Source: Betaproteobacteria bacterium (GTDB lineage Bacteria; Pseudomonadota; Gammaproteobacteria; Burkholderiales; Rhodocyclaceae). From it: a DNA stretch of 64,000 nt. A program made the position numbers and the translations under genes. The stretch spans positions 1 through 64,000 of the forward strand of contig WREP01000004.1 of NCBI GenBank assembly GCA_009779265.1, in the 5' to 3' direction. Of this stretch, positions 47,663 through 57,207 are shown piece after piece. A model generated the notes under the pieces. The model saw nothing but the letters and a program-made list of their open reading frames with translations, did not search any database and was not told the DNA's origin. Each line of letters starts with the position of its first letter. The first letter of the stretch is position 1.

Positions 47663-48964
47663 TTAGGCCGCGAAAGCCGCCGTCAGCGCGGCGATCATAT
47701 AAGCATGGTCGAGCGTGCCGGCGCTTTCGCGGATGCTGTGCATGGCCCATAGCGGCGCGCCGACGTCGACGCTGGCGATGCCCAGGCGGGCGGCGACGAT
47801 CGGGCCGATGGTGCTGCCGCAGCCGAGATCGGTGCGATGGACGTACTGCTGGCAGGGAACGCCGGCCCTGGCGCAGCAAGCCATGAAGCGGGCGGCGCTG
47901 GCGGCGCTGGTGCTGTAGCGCTGGTTGGCGTTGTGCTTGATGACCGGCCCGGCATTGACCAAGGCGTGGTGGTCCGGCTCGTAGGCGGCGGGGAAATTGG
48001 GGTGACAGGCGTGCGCCATGTCGGCGCTGATGAAAAAGCTTTGCGCCAGCATCCGCCGCTGATCCTCGGCGTCGAGTCCGGCGGCGGCGGCGAGCCGGGC
48101 GACGACATCGGCGACGAAGCTGCCGCCGGCGCCGATGGCGCTTTCGCTGCCGGCTTCCTCGTGGTCGAACAGGGCCAGCGCGCAAGTGCCGCGCGACGCG
48201 GGCGCGGCCAGCAGGGCGCTCAAGGCGGCATGGCAGGAAGCCAGATTGTCGAGTCGCCCGGCGGCGATGAATTCGCCGTCGCCGCCCCAGAAAGCGCTTT
48301 TTTGCGTGTCCCAGGCGAGCAGTTCCCAGGTCAGCAGATCGGCGGGATCGGCGTCGAGCCGATCCGCCAGCAGTTGGCGAAAGCGCGCCTCGGCCTCGGC
48401 GCCGTTGGCGGCGACGCCGAGCAGCAGCGGCAATTCGGTCTGTTTGTTGAATTTGAGACCGCTTTCGTTGGCCTCGCGATTCATGTGGATGGCCAGATTG
48501 GGCAGGCGCAGCAGCGGTTCTTCGAAGCGCAGCAGGCGGCTGGCGAAGCCGTCACCGGCGCGGACATTGACGCGGCCGGCCAGCGCCAGGTCGCGGTCGG
48601 CAAAAGTGGCGAGCAGCGGGTTGCCGTAAACCTCGACGCCGAGGCGCAGCATGCCGGACGCTTCCGCGGCCGGTTGCGGCTTGAGGCGCAAGCCCGGCGA
48701 ATCGGTGTGGGCGCCGATCAGGGTCATGCCGGCGGCTGCGCTGGCATCCGTGCCGACGATGAAGGCGATCAGCGAGGAACCGCCGCGCGTCGTGTAATAG
48801 CGTCCGCCGGGCGTCAGCGCCCAGCGGGCCGCCTCGTCCAGCCGGCTAAAGCCAGCCGCTTGCAGGCGCCGTTCGCATTCATGCACGGCATGCCAGGGGC
48901 TGGGGCCGGCGTCGATGAAGTCGAGCAGATCCTGCGCCTGGGCGCGGGTGGCGGCGCTATTCAT
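47663..48964 (-). CDS. apeB: M18-family aminopeptidase ApeB
   Basis: 433-residue cytoplasmic zinc aminopeptidase. Metal-site motifs: GAHTDSPGLRLKP (first His/Asp), ALFDHEEAGSESAIGAGGSF (Glu pair), SADMAHACHPNF, and GPVIKHNANQRYSTS with DLGCGSTIGPIVAARLG at the C-terminus. Prefers acidic or neutral N-terminal residues in relatives. Overlaps dnaQ by four bases. Confidence 0.93.
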   Translation of the reverse strand: MNSAATRAQAQDLLDFIDAGPSPWHAVHECERRLQAAGFSRLDEAARWALTPGGRYYTTRGGSSLIAFIVGTDASAAAGMTLIGAHTDSPGLRLKPQPAAEASGMLRLGVEVYGNPLLATFADRDLALAGRVNVRAGDGFASRLLRFEEPLLRLPNLAIHMNREANESGLKFNKQTELPLLLGVAANGAEAEARFRQLLADRLDADPADLLTWELLAWDTQKSAFWGGDGEFIAAGRLDNLASCHAALSALLAAPASRGTCALALFDHEEAGSESAIGAGGSFVADVVARLAAAAGLDAEDQRRMLAQSFFISADMAHACHPNFPAAYEPDHHALVNAGPVIKHNANQRYSTSAASAARFMACCARAGVPCQQYVHRTDLGCGSTIGPIVAARLGIASVDVGAPLWAMHSIRESAGTLDHAYMIAALTAAFAA

Positions 48965-49689
48965 GCCTTGTTTCCCGGTGGCTGGCCGGCGTCGGCGGCC
49001 AGCCAGACGCAGGCGCCCTTCGATTCCTTGTCAATGGCGGCCAGGATGCGCTCGTGCTCGGCCACTTCGTCAGTGTCGGCGCGGCGCACCAGGAGCGGCT
49101 TGCGCTGGCGGATTTGGCCATTGGCGTCGAGCTGCGGGCGCGGCGCGGCGTCCGGTTCGATCATCAGGCTGTTCTGGCCGCGCGTCATGGCCAGGAAAAC
49201 CTCCGCCAGCAACTCGGTGTCGAGCAGGGCGCCGTGCAGGGTGCGGCTGGAATTGTCGATTTCGTAGCGTTCGCACAGCGCGTCGAGGCTGTTGCGCTTG
49301 CCCGGGTGCATTTCCTTGGCCAGCTTCAGCGTGTCGGTGACGCCGTTGCAGAGGGTTTCCACCGGCACGCGGTCGAGGCGGCGCAACTCGGCGTTGAGAA
49401 AGCCGAGATCGAACGGGGCATTGTGGATGACCAGTTCGGCGCCGTTGATGAACTCAAGGAACTCGTCGGCGATGTCGGCGAATTTCGGCTTGTCGGCGAG
49501 AAAATCCAGGGTGATGCCATGCACCTGCTGGGCGCCGAAGTCGATCTCGCGCTCGGGATTGAGGTACTTGTGCAAATGGCGGCCCGTCAGCCGCCGATTG
49601 ACCATTTCCAGGCAGGCGATTTCGATGATGCGATGGCCCCGGTTGGGATCGAGGCCGGTGGTTTCAGTGTCGAGCACGATCTGGCGCAT
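48961..49689 (-). CDS. dnaQ: DNA polymerase III epsilon subunit (proofreading exonuclease)
   Basis: 242-residue 3'-5' exonuclease of the replicase. ExoI motif VLDTETTGLDP, ExoII HNAPFDLGFLNAEL, ExoIII-epsilon HGALLDTELLAEV are all present. After residue 185 lies a Q-rich/charged tail with the probable clamp-binding LMIEPDA region. I chose the ATG at 49689 (MRQIVLDTETTG), one base from the rnhA stop, as the longer frame adds 18 unrelated residues. Confidence 0.95.
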   Translation of the reverse strand: MRQIVLDTETTGLDPNRGHRIIEIACLEMVNRRLTGRHLHKYLNPEREIDFGAQQVHGITLDFLADKPKFADIADEFLEFINGAELVIHNAPFDLGFLNAELRRLDRVPVETLCNGVTDTLKLAKEMHPGKRNSLDALCERYEIDNSSRTLHGALLDTELLAEVFLAMTRGQNSLMIEPDAAPRPQLDANGQIRQRKPLLVRRADTDEVAEHERILAAIDKESKGACVWLAADAGQPPGNKA

Positions 49690-49690
49690 G

Positions 49691-50152
49691 TCAGTTTTCA
49701 CAGCCTTTCTGCAATTCATCAATGCCGCGATTCGCCAGCGCATCGGCGCGTTCGTTTTCCGGGTGGCCGGCGTGGCCCTTGACCCAGATCCATTCCAGCT
49801 TGTGCTGGCCGGCCAGGCCGTCGAGTTCCTGCCACAAGTCGGCGTTTTTCACCGGCTTCTTGTCGGCTGTTTTCCAGCCATTGCGCTTCCAGCCGTGGAT
49901 CCATTCGCGGATGCCCTTGAGCACATATTGCGAATCGGAATAAACGCGCGCCGCGACCGGACGTTTCAGGGCGGCCAGGGCGCGGATGGCGGCGGTCAGT
50001 TCCATGCGGTTGTTGGTCGTTTCCCGCTCGCCGCCCCACAATTCCTTCTCCTGCGCGCCGCGGCGCAAAATGGCACCCCAGCCGCCGGGGCCGGGGTTGC
50101 CCCGGCAGGCGCCGTCGGTGAATATTTCGATGTTCTCGTTAGCCTCGGTCAT
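49691..50152 (-). CDS. rnhA: ribonuclease HI
   Basis: Degrades RNA of RNA-DNA hybrids. The 153-residue product shows the four acidic catalytic positions: [15 protein letters not shown] (Asp), NRMELTAAI (Glu), VYSDSQYV (Asp), and [10 protein letters not shown] (Asp). Its start overlaps the yafS-like gene by 14 bases; dnaQ follows, the classic rnhA-dnaQ order. Confidence 0.96.
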   Translation of the reverse strand: MTEANENIEIFTDGACRGNPGPGGWGAILRRGAQEKELWGGERETTNNRMELTAAIRALAALKRPVAARVYSDSQYVLKGIREWIHGWKRNGWKTADKKPVKNADLWQELDGLAGQHKLEWIWVKGHAGHPENERADALANRGIDELQKGCEN

Positions 50153-50915
50153 AACTTTTCTTCTGCACGGCGGGGCGTAGCGCCTTGGCGGCGATGGTCT
50201 GGGCGCGCCATTTTGGGGTGATCAGGCGCATGCCGCAAGTGCGCTTGATCGCCCGCAAAATGTAGACGCCGCCGGAAAAACTCCACCAGCGGCTACCGGC
50301 GTTTTCCATGAAATGCCAGCGGCGCAGCCACTTTTCCTGGGTCAGCGGCGGGGCGTAGCAGCCGAGCGTGCCGCGGTCGATCTCGAAGCCGAGCAGGCGC
50401 AGCCAGTCCTTCAGGCGGTTCAGCGACAGATAGGCACCGTTCCAGGGGAAATCGCCGCCGCGTCTGAAGCGGCGCTGCATGCCCCAGAGCGACAGCGGAT
50501 TGAAGCCGATGATGACGACTTGGCCCTCGGGAATCAGGATGCGTTCGATCTCGCGCAGGATCAGGTGCGGATCGTCGCTGAATTCGAGCACATGCGGCAG
50601 CACCGCCAGATCGGTGCTGTGCGCGGCGAAGGGCAGGGCGTTCAGGTCGCAGACGACATTGGCGGCGTATTTGCCGACCCGCTCGCCGACCGTCTGGCGC
50701 AGCGGAATGCGGCTGGCGCGCAGGAATTCGCATTGCGGCAGGCCGATCTGCAAGGCGTGGAAGCCGAAAATGTCGACCACCGCCGCATCCAGTTCGCGCT
50801 GTTCCCAGTCGAGCACATAGCGTCCCTGGGGCGAGCGCAGCCAGGCGTCGAGGCCGGGAATTGACTTCCGGCGGCGGCCGCTCGATAGTTCCGGCATGTT
50901 TGAAATTTCGTTCAT
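50139..50915 (-). CDS. SAM-dependent methyltransferase, YafS-like
   Basis: 258-residue class I methyltransferase-like protein. Weak motif I region in [13 protein letters not shown], followed by [20 protein letters not shown] and [21 protein letters not shown], characteristic of the methyltransferase-11 group; the order gloB/yafS/rnhA/dnaQ is the same as in E. coli. I start it at the ATG at 50915 ([10 protein letters not shown]) because AAGG lies 5 bases upstream; an alternative ATG at 50897 shares its CATG with the gloB start. Substrate unknown. Confidence 0.85.
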   Translation of the reverse strand: MNEISNMPELSSGRRRKSIPGLDAWLRSPQGRYVLDWEQRELDAAVVDIFGFHALQIGLPQCEFLRASRIPLRQTVGERVGKYAANVVCDLNALPFAAHSTDLAVLPHVLEFSDDPHLILREIERILIPEGQVVIIGFNPLSLWGMQRRFRRGGDFPWNGAYLSLNRLKDWLRLLGFEIDRGTLGCYAPPLTQEKWLRRWHFMENAGSRWWSFSGGVYILRAIKRTCGMRLITPKWRAQTIAAKALRPAVQKKSYDRG

Positions 50916-51651
50916 TCCCGCCTTCAAGGACAATTACATCTGGCTGCTGCGCCGCGGCCGCCAGGCGGTCGTCGTCGATCCGGGCGATGCCGGGCCGGTG
51001 CTGGCGCGTCTGGCGGACGACGGCCTCGAACTGGCCGGCATTCTCGTCACGCATCATCATGCCGACCATCAGGGCGGCATTGCCGAACTGAGGGCGCGGC
51101 ATCCGGCGCCGGTTTTCGCTCCGGCAGACGAGTCTATCACAGGCCGCAGCGAGCCTCTCCACGGCGGCGAAAGCCTCACCCTGCTCGACCAGGTGGTGCG
51201 CGTACTCGCCGTTCCCGGCCACACCGCCGGGCATCTCGCCTATCTCGTTGACGACCGGCTGTTTTGCGGCGACACGCTTTTCGGCGCCGGCTGCGGCCGC
51301 CTCTTTGAAGGCACGCCGGCGCAAATGGCGGCCTCGCTGGACAGCATCGCGGCGTTGCCGCCGGCCACCCTGATCCACTGCGCCCACGAATACACCGAAG
51401 CCAACCTGCGCTTCGCCCAGGCCGTCGAGCCGGATAATCCCGACATCGCCGCGCGCGTCGCGCAAGTCGCCCAACTGCGCCGCGCCGGCCAGCCCAGCGT
51501 GCCATCCACCCTGGCCGAAGAACTGGCGACCAACCCCTTCCTGCGCTGCCGTCAGCCGGCGGTCATCGCCGCCGCCCGCCAGCACGGCGCGGCGGACGCT
51601 TCGCCCGTCGCCGTATTCGCTGCGCTACGCGCCTGGCGCAATGGCTTTTAG
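50896..51651 (+). CDS. gloB: glyoxalase II (hydroxyacylglutathione hydrolase)
   Basis: Hydrolyses S-lactoylglutathione to lactate. The 251-residue metallo-beta-lactamase-fold enzyme has the dinuclear site THHHADHQGG, VPGHTAGHLAYL, FCGDTLFGAGCGRLFEGT and the glutathione-binding HEYTEANLRFA. The ATG overlaps head-to-head with the divergent methyltransferase gene. The C-terminal stop overlaps the convergent membrane protein gene by four bases. Confidence 0.94.
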   Translation: MFEISFIPAFKDNYIWLLRRGRQAVVVDPGDAGPVLARLADDGLELAGILVTHHHADHQGGIAELRARHPAPVFAPADESITGRSEPLHGGESLTLLDQVVRVLAVPGHTAGHLAYLVDDRLFCGDTLFGAGCGRLFEGTPAQMAASLDSIAALPPATLIHCAHEYTEANLRFAQAVEPDNPDIAARVAQVAQLRRAGQPSVPSTLAEELATNPFLRCRQPAVIAAARQHGAADASPVAVFAALRAWRNGF

Positions 51652-52046
51652 CGGCAGATAGTCGAGAAGAAGAACAAGCCGGTGATGGCGATGATGGCGG
51701 CGAGCAATCCCCAGGCGCCGCCGCGGATTAGCGCCCAGCGGGCCTGATAGGTGGCGCCGCGGCGGTTGAACTGGATGTAGCGCTGTACTTCGCCCAAGCT
51801 CAGCACGGCGGTGAACAGGAAGAAAATCATGCCGCCGAAGAGGCCGATGATGAGGCCGTTGTTGAGCTGGCGGCAGGCGTGGGAAAAGATGCCCAGTTCG
51901 CTGAGTTTGGAGTCGGTCCACAAGGCCATGCGCCCGAGGTGGTAGGCGAGGGTGACGAACAGGCCGAGCAGGACGATGACGACCCAGGTTTCCCAGTGCC
52001 GCAACTGGGCCAGGCCACGTTTGAATTTCTCGATGATCCAGATCAT
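51648..52046 (-). CDS. small membrane protein of unknown function
   Basis: 132 residues with three hydrophobic segments: ETWVVIVLLGLFVTLAYHLG, GLIIGLFGGMIFFLFTAVLS and GLLAAIIAITGLFFFSTI. No family recognised. I start it at the ATG at 52046 (MIWIIEKF) because the upstream frame reads into the repeat element. The region directly upstream is the MITE-like element at 52065-52247, whose flanking direct repeat begins at this start codon, so the native promoter may have been displaced. Confidence 0.75.
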   Translation of the reverse strand: MIWIIEKFKRGLAQLRHWETWVVIVLLGLFVTLAYHLGRMALWTDSKLSELGIFSHACRQLNNGLIIGLFGGMIFFLFTAVLSLGEVQRYIQFNRRGATYQARWALIRGGAWGLLAAIIAITGLFFFSTICR

Positions 52047-52064
52047 GAACGTCTTATGATGCGT

Positions 52065-52247
52065 AGGGCAACCGCATGAATGCTGACGCCATAAAAACCA
52101 CCCCTCCCCGACCCTCCCCTCCGGGCTGCGCCCGCAAGGGAGGGGGCCAGGCTTGCAGCGCGCGCCGGTTTTCTCCCTCCCTTGCGAAGCAGGGGAGGGT
52201 CGGGGAGGGGTTGTCGGCCACGACAACGGTATTCATGCGATTGCCCT
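52065..52247. mobile_element. MITE-like non-autonomous element with flanking direct repeat
   Basis: 183-bp element with terminal inverted repeats AGGGCAACCGCATGAAT (52065-52081) and ATTCATGCGATTGCCCT (52231-52247), 16 of 17 matching. Inside is a nested perfect 20-bp inverted repeat beginning CCCCTCCCCGACCC (52101-52120/52191-52210). A 17-bp direct repeat TGAACGTCTTATGATGC flanks it (52046-52062 and 52249-52265). No coding capacity for a transposase. Confidence 0.75.
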
Positions 52248-52326
52248 GTGAACGTCTTATGATGCCGCGATGCGGATAGCATTGCTGTGTTAAATTGTGA
52301 AACCACCCTTTCGTCTATAGATTAGC

Positions 52327-55300
52327 ATGGCACAGGTTTCGGCAAACATGGGGGACGATGCCGGGCGTCCCGGATCGCGGATGAAATGGTCGCGCGCCAA
52401 GCGTTTCGGCGCATGGTTGCTGGCGCTGTTCGTGCTGTTTGGGCTGGTCGGTTATTTCGCCGGGCCGCCCTTGGTCAAATACCTGCTGGTCAAGCAGTTG
52501 TCGCAGCACTTGCATCGCGAGGTCAGCGTCGATGCCGTGGCCATCAATCCCTATGCGCTGTCGGCGCGCGTCGATGGGCTCGCGGTGCATGCCGCCGATG
52601 GCCGCGAGGTGGCGGCTTTCAAGTCACTCTTTGTCAATCTGTCCTCCGCCTCGCTGTTCAAGGCGGCGCTGATCGTCGATGCCATCCGCCTCGATGGCCT
52701 GCGCCTCGAAGTCGTACATGAGGGCGACGGACGCTACGATATTTCCGATCTCATCGACGAATGGACGAAGCCGAGCGATGAGCCGTCGACCATGCCGCGC
52801 TTCTCGCTGAACAATATCGAATTGACCGGCGGCCGCATCGTTTTCGACGACCGCCCGAAAAATCTGCGGCATGAAATGGCCGATATCGAACTGGCCCTGC
52901 CATTTTTGTCGAGCCTGCCCTATCAGGCGGAAATCGAGGTGGAGCCGCGTTTCTCGGCCAGCGTCGATGGCTCCCTGATCGACTTGCGGGGACGCAGCAC
53001 GCCATTCGCCGGGCAGCGGGAAAGCGAACTCGACCTCAAACTCGATGCCTTCGATCTGACCGTGCTCCAGCCCTATCTGCCGCTCTCGCTGCCGCTGCGG
53101 ATCGCGGCGGGTAAGCTCGATTCCAGTCTCACAATCGTTTTCAAGGAAGTGTCGGCGGAGGTTTTTTCCCTGGTCATGCGCGGCGGCGTCAAGCTTTCCG
53201 CGTTGACCCTCAACGAGGCCGGCGGTTCGCTGCTGCTCGGCTGGAATGAACTGGCCGTGGACCTCGACGAGGCCGACCTGATTAACCAAAAATTCGCCCT
53301 GCGCCGGGTGGCGCTCGACAGCCCGCGGGTCGGCCTGCGCGTTGATCGCCAAGGCGGCTTCAATGTCCTCAAGGTAATCGACCGCTTGGCCACCCCGCCG
53401 CCAGCGGCGGACGCGAAGGCGCCGACGCTGGCTTGGTCGCTCGGGGAATTCATTCTCGATAATGGCTTGGTATCCTGGCAAGACGAGTCGATGGCGCAGA
53501 CGATGAGCGGCGAGTTGCGCCAGTTGCAGCTCAAGGTCGGCCCTATCGACAGCCGGCTGGCCGAGCCGATCGAGATCAGTGAACTTGGCGGTCAGATCGA
53601 CTTCGGCGAGCGTTTCCGTAGCGAGGGGATAAGCGTCAAGGGGCTGCGCGTCGACTTGCCGAAGCAGCGGATCGAGATCGCCGAGATCGCCAACAGCGGT
53701 TCGCGGCTGCGCATGCTGCGCAACGGAGATGGGGGCATCGAGTGGATCAGTCCGCCGGTGCTGAAAACCAGCGATACCGGCCAAACCCAGGCGGCTGAAG
53801 CGCAACCGTGGACGGTGCATGTCGCGCGCCTGGACATCGACGATCTGGCCTTCCGCTTCGAGGATCGCGGCACGACGCCAACGGCGGTGCAGGAATTGAC
53901 CGGGCTGCGCCTTACCGGCGAGAACCTGGGCAATGAGAGCAAGGGGCAGATCAGTCTTGAAGGAAAGATCAACAAGCGCGGCAGCCTCAAGCTTGCCGGC
54001 AGCGTGCAGGCGCAACCCCTCGATCTGGCCCTGACGGTCGAGACGCAGGCCATTCCGCTGCTGCCGCTGCAAGCCTATTTTACCGAGTGGGTCAATGTCG
54101 AATTGAAGGCCGGCCAGTTCTCGAACCGGGGCGAAATCAGCCTCGCTCTCGACGGCGACGCCCTGAAAGCGGGCTATCGCGGCTCGGCGACGCTAGGCGG
54201 CCTGCAAGCGGTGGACAAGGAAAACAAGGCCGATTTTCTGCGCTGGAAATCGCTCTACTTCGGCGCCATCAATTTCCGCCTCGAACCACTGGCTATCGAC
54301 ATTGGCGAAATCGCGCTCAGCGATTTCTTCGCCCGCCTGATTCTCAACGACCAGGGGCGTCTCAATCTGCAAGACATCGTCCGCTCTGAAGCGGCGGAAG
54401 TGGCCGAACCGGCCGCCGCGAGCGAAGCGACGGCCCCGACCGAAGCGGCCAGTTCGCCGACGCCCATCAAAATCGCCAAGGTCACGCTGCAAAACGGCTC
54501 GGTCAATTTCGCGGACTACTTCGTCAAGCCCAATTACACGGTCAATGTCACCAAGCTCGCCGGGCGGATCACCGGCCTTTCTTCGGAAGAAGACAGCTTG
54601 GCCGATCTCGACCTGCGCGCCGATTATGCCAAGTCGTCGCCGGTGCGCATCGAGGGCCGGCTGAACCCGCTGGCTGCCAAGTCTTACCTCGATCTCAAGG
54701 CCAGCGTCAAAGGCGTCGACCTGACCGGCTTCTCGCCGTATTCCGGCAAATATGCCGGTTACGCCATCGAAAAGGGCCTCATGTCGCTGGATCTCGCCTA
54801 CAAGCTGGAAAACAAGCAATTGACCGCCGACAACCGGGTCTTCATCGACCAGTTCACCTTTGGCGAGCCGGTGGCAAGCCCCGACGCCACCACGCTGCCG
54901 GTCAATCTGGCGATTGCCCTGTTGAAGAACAATCGCGGCGAGATCAATGTCAATCTGCCGCTTTCCGGCTCGCTGGACGATCCGCAATTCTCGCTGGGTG
55001 GTCTGGTCGTGCGCGTCATCGTCAATCTCTTCGTCAAGGCCGTGACCTCGCCCTTCGCCCTCCTCGGGTCGATGTTCGGCAGCGGCGAGGAATTGTCGAA
55101 AATCGACTTCGAGCCAGGCCGGGCGCGGATCGGCGATGTCCAGGCCAAGACGCTGGAAACGCTGGCCAAGGCGCTTGGCGAGCGGCAGGGTCTGAAGCTG
55201 GAAATCACCGGCCTGGCCGACCTGGAAACCGACCGCGAAGGATTGAAGCAGGCGACCCTGGAGCGCCTGGTGCGCGCCGAGTGGCGGGCGGCCCAAGCCG

Positions 55301-55626
55301 AGGCGGAGCAGGCGGAAGCTGCCGGCGAAATGCCCGCCGCCGACTATCCGACCTACCTGACGCGGGCGTACAAAGAGGCGAAATTTCCCAAGCCGCGTAA
55401 TATGATCGGCTTTTTGAAAGACCTGCCGGTCGAGGAAATGGAAAAACTGATCCTGGCCCATACCGCGGTCGAGGACGAAGATATCCGGCAACTGGCCCGA
55501 CGCCGCGCCGAGAATGTTCAGGCCTGGCTGGTCAAGCAGGGCGGCGTGGCGCCGGAAAGCCTGTTCCTGGTGCCGCCGAAGGAGACAGCGGAACCGGGGG
55601 CGCGGGTTGATTTTGCGCTGAAGTAG
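52327..55626 (+). CDS. DUF748 / AsmA-like envelope protein
   Basis: 1099-residue protein with an N-terminal membrane anchor (about 28-50, FGAWLLALFVLFGLVGYFAG) and a very long periplasmic part made of AsmA-like repeats (LVKQLSQHLHREVSVDAVAI, SFNNIELTGGRIVFDD-type strands, INVNLPLSGSLDDPQFSLGG). Such proteins are thought to form lipid-conducting grooves between inner and outer membranes or to aid outer-membrane assembly. The C-terminus (after about 915) has an OmpA-like stretch KIDFEPGRARIGDVQAKTLE. Start uncertain: ATG 52327 or 52381 (MKWSRAKRF); neither has a strong ribosome site. Confidence 0.83.
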   Translation: MAQVSANMGDDAGRPGSRMKWSRAKRFGAWLLALFVLFGLVGYFAGPPLVKYLLVKQLSQHLHREVSVDAVAINPYALSARVDGLAVHAADGREVAAFKSLFVNLSSASLFKAALIVDAIRLDGLRLEVVHEGDGRYDISDLIDEWTKPSDEPSTMPRFSLNNIELTGGRIVFDDRPKNLRHEMADIELALPFLSSLPYQAEIEVEPRFSASVDGSLIDLRGRSTPFAGQRESELDLKLDAFDLTVLQPYLPLSLPLRIAAGKLDSSLTIVFKEVSAEVFSLVMRGGVKLSALTLNEAGGSLLLGWNELAVDLDEADLINQKFALRRVALDSPRVGLRVDRQGGFNVLKVIDRLATPPPAADAKAPTLAWSLGEFILDNGLVSWQDESMAQTMSGELRQLQLKVGPIDSRLAEPIEISELGGQIDFGERFRSEGISVKGLRVDLPKQRIEIAEIANSGSRLRMLRNGDGGIEWISPPVLKTSDTGQTQAAEAQPWTVHVARLDIDDLAFRFEDRGTTPTAVQELTGLRLTGENLGNESKGQISLEGKINKRGSLKLAGSVQAQPLDLALTVETQAIPLLPLQAYFTEWVNVELKAGQFSNRGEISLALDGDALKAGYRGSATLGGLQAVDKENKADFLRWKSLYFGAINFRLEPLAIDIGEIALSDFFARLILNDQGRLNLQDIVRSEAAEVAEPAAASEATAPTEAASSPTPIKIAKVTLQNGSVNFADYFVKPNYTVNVTKLAGRITGLSSEEDSLADLDLRADYAKSSPVRIEGRLNPLAAKSYLDLKASVKGVDLTGFSPYSGKYAGYAIEKGLMSLDLAYKLENKQLTADNRVFIDQFTFGEPVASPDATTLPVNLAIALLKNNRGEINVNLPLSGSLDDPQFSLGGLVVRVIVNLFVKAVTSPFALLGSMFGSGEELSKIDFEPGRARIGDVQAKTLETLAKALGERQGLKLEITGLADLETDREGLKQATLERLVRAEWRAAQAEAEQAEAAGEMPAADYPTYLTRAYKEAKFPKPRNMIGFLKDLPVEEMEKLILAHTAVEDEDIRQLARRRAENVQAWLVKQGGVAPESLFLVPPKETAEPGARVDFALK

Positions 55627-55709
55627 ACTGGCGTGTTCTTGATTTAAATGAGGAAATAGGGGGAAGACCTCCTCTCCTGTTTCCGCTCGTTTACGGCAAG
55701 GAGAGACAA

Positions 55710-57113
55710 ATGAGAGAAAGTTTGGTGCAGCGCGGCATCTCGCAGGTCAAGAAATTATGGACGACTGCTATGCCGCAAACGGCGGAAAAAGGCTTAAGCG
55801 AAAAGGAAGCCGAAAAAGTCCTTGCCCTGTTGCGCGATTGCGCCGCCAATCTTGGCGGTGAGGTATCGGCGCGGCAGCGTGCCGTGCGGCTGGGAGAGAT
55901 TTATCTGCATCTCAACGACACGGGCCGTAAGCACTTTCTCAGCCTGATCGTGCATGGCTTCAGCCCCGACCCGAAAAAAGTCGAAGCGGCGCACAACAAC
56001 TGGCAAAAGACCTTCGGCACTCCGGAGCAATGGAGCGCCGAAGCGGCGCTACGGGCAGCCTTGCGTTCACCCCGGCTGCGCATTCTCACGCAATTTAACG
56101 CGCTTCCGCAGGGGGTCAAATTCCTCGTCGATCTGCGCGCCGATCTTTTGCGCTACATGGAAGGCGACCCGGCACTGGCGTCGCTCGACCGCGAACTGGA
56201 AACCCGTTTCGGCGCCTGGTTCGATGTCGGCTTTCTAGAACTCAAGCGGATCACCTGGCACACCCCGGCGGCGGTTCTGGAAACGCTCATCCGCCATGAG
56301 GCGGTGCATGCAATCCAGTCCTGGACCGACCTCAAGAACCGCCTCGATTCCGATCGCCGCTGCTACGGCTTTTTCCATCCGCGGATGCCGGAAGAACCGT
56401 TGATCTTCGTCGAAGTCGCGCTGATCAACCAGCTTGCGGGCAACGTCCAGGATCTCCTCGACGAAAAAGCCCCGATTTTCGACGCCCAGCGCGCCGATAC
56501 CGCCATCTTCTATTCGATCTCGAACACCCAGGTTGGACTGCGCGGCGTCAGCTTTGGGCACTTCCTCCTGAAGCGCGTCATCGACGACCTCAAGCACGAT
56601 TTCCCGCGCCTGACGACCTATGCCACCCTCTCGCCGCTGCCGGAGCTATCCCGCTGGGCGAAAAACAACGATGCCGCATGGCAACACGCCATCGGCGACG
56701 ACGAACTGCAACGAATCGCCCAAGCCGCAAACATCAAAGCAGAGCGCAGCGCGGTAGCAGCGCTGCTGGAAACACCGGACTGGTTCGGAAATGAGAGCCT
56801 GAAACGCTTGCTTCAGACGCCGCTGACGAGGCTGGCGGCGAATTATCTCAATCAGAAAAGGATCGTGCGGGAAAAAGGTACGCGCCCGCTCGACCCGGTT
56901 GCCCGTTTCCACCTCGGCAACGGCGCCCGCGTCGAACGCCTCAATTACCTTGGCGACACGTCGGAAAAAGGATTGAAGCAGTCCTACGGGATGATGGTGA
57001 ATTATCTCTACGACCCGGACACCATCGAGCGCAACGTCGAGGCGCTCTTGCAGGAAGGAAAAATCGACCAAAGCGCCAGCGTGCGCCGTGCGGCGAAGGG
57101 CGTTGTTTCGTAG
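55710..57113 (+). CDS. malonyl-CoA decarboxylase
   Basis: Converts malonyl-CoA to acetyl-CoA and CO2. The 467-residue product fits the MatA/MCD family: LIVHGFSPDPKKV, WHTPAAVLETLIRHEAVHAI, EEPLIFVEVALI, SISNTQVGLRGVSFGHFLLK, FPRLTTYATLSPLPELSRW, and the C-terminal HLGNGARVERLNYLGDTSEK with SYGMMVNYLYD. GGAGAG precedes the ATG. No malonyl-CoA ligase or malonate transporter gene is adjacent, so the physiological substrate source is unclear. Confidence 0.9.
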   Translation: MRESLVQRGISQVKKLWTTAMPQTAEKGLSEKEAEKVLALLRDCAANLGGEVSARQRAVRLGEIYLHLNDTGRKHFLSLIVHGFSPDPKKVEAAHNNWQKTFGTPEQWSAEAALRAALRSPRLRILTQFNALPQGVKFLVDLRADLLRYMEGDPALASLDRELETRFGAWFDVGFLELKRITWHTPAAVLETLIRHEAVHAIQSWTDLKNRLDSDRRCYGFFHPRMPEEPLIFVEVALINQLAGNVQDLLDEKAPIFDAQRADTAIFYSISNTQVGLRGVSFGHFLLKRVIDDLKHDFPRLTTYATLSPLPELSRWAKNNDAAWQHAIGDDELQRIAQAANIKAERSAVAALLETPDWFGNESLKRLLQTPLTRLAANYLNQKRIVREKGTRPLDPVARFHLGNGARVERLNYLGDTSEKGLKQSYGMMVNYLYDPDTIERNVEALLQEGKIDQSASVRRAAKGVVS

Positions 57114-57128
57114 AGGCTTCATCATTAG

Positions 57129-57156
57129 GGAAATAGGGGGTCTGACCCCTATTTCC
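57129..57156. repeat. dispersed palindrome GGAAATAGGGG
   Basis: Perfect 11-bp arms GGAAATAGGGG/CCCCTATTTCC around GTCTGA, directly after the malonyl-CoA decarboxylase stop. A partial copy (GGAAATAGGGGG) lies just upstream of the same gene at 55652-55663. This resembles repeats often linked to REP-type tyrosine transposases; no transposase is present here. Confidence 0.75.
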
Positions 57157-57207
57157 TATCCAGTGGACGCACTGCGCGCGCCACGGATTTCAAGCGATAG
57201 GACGACG

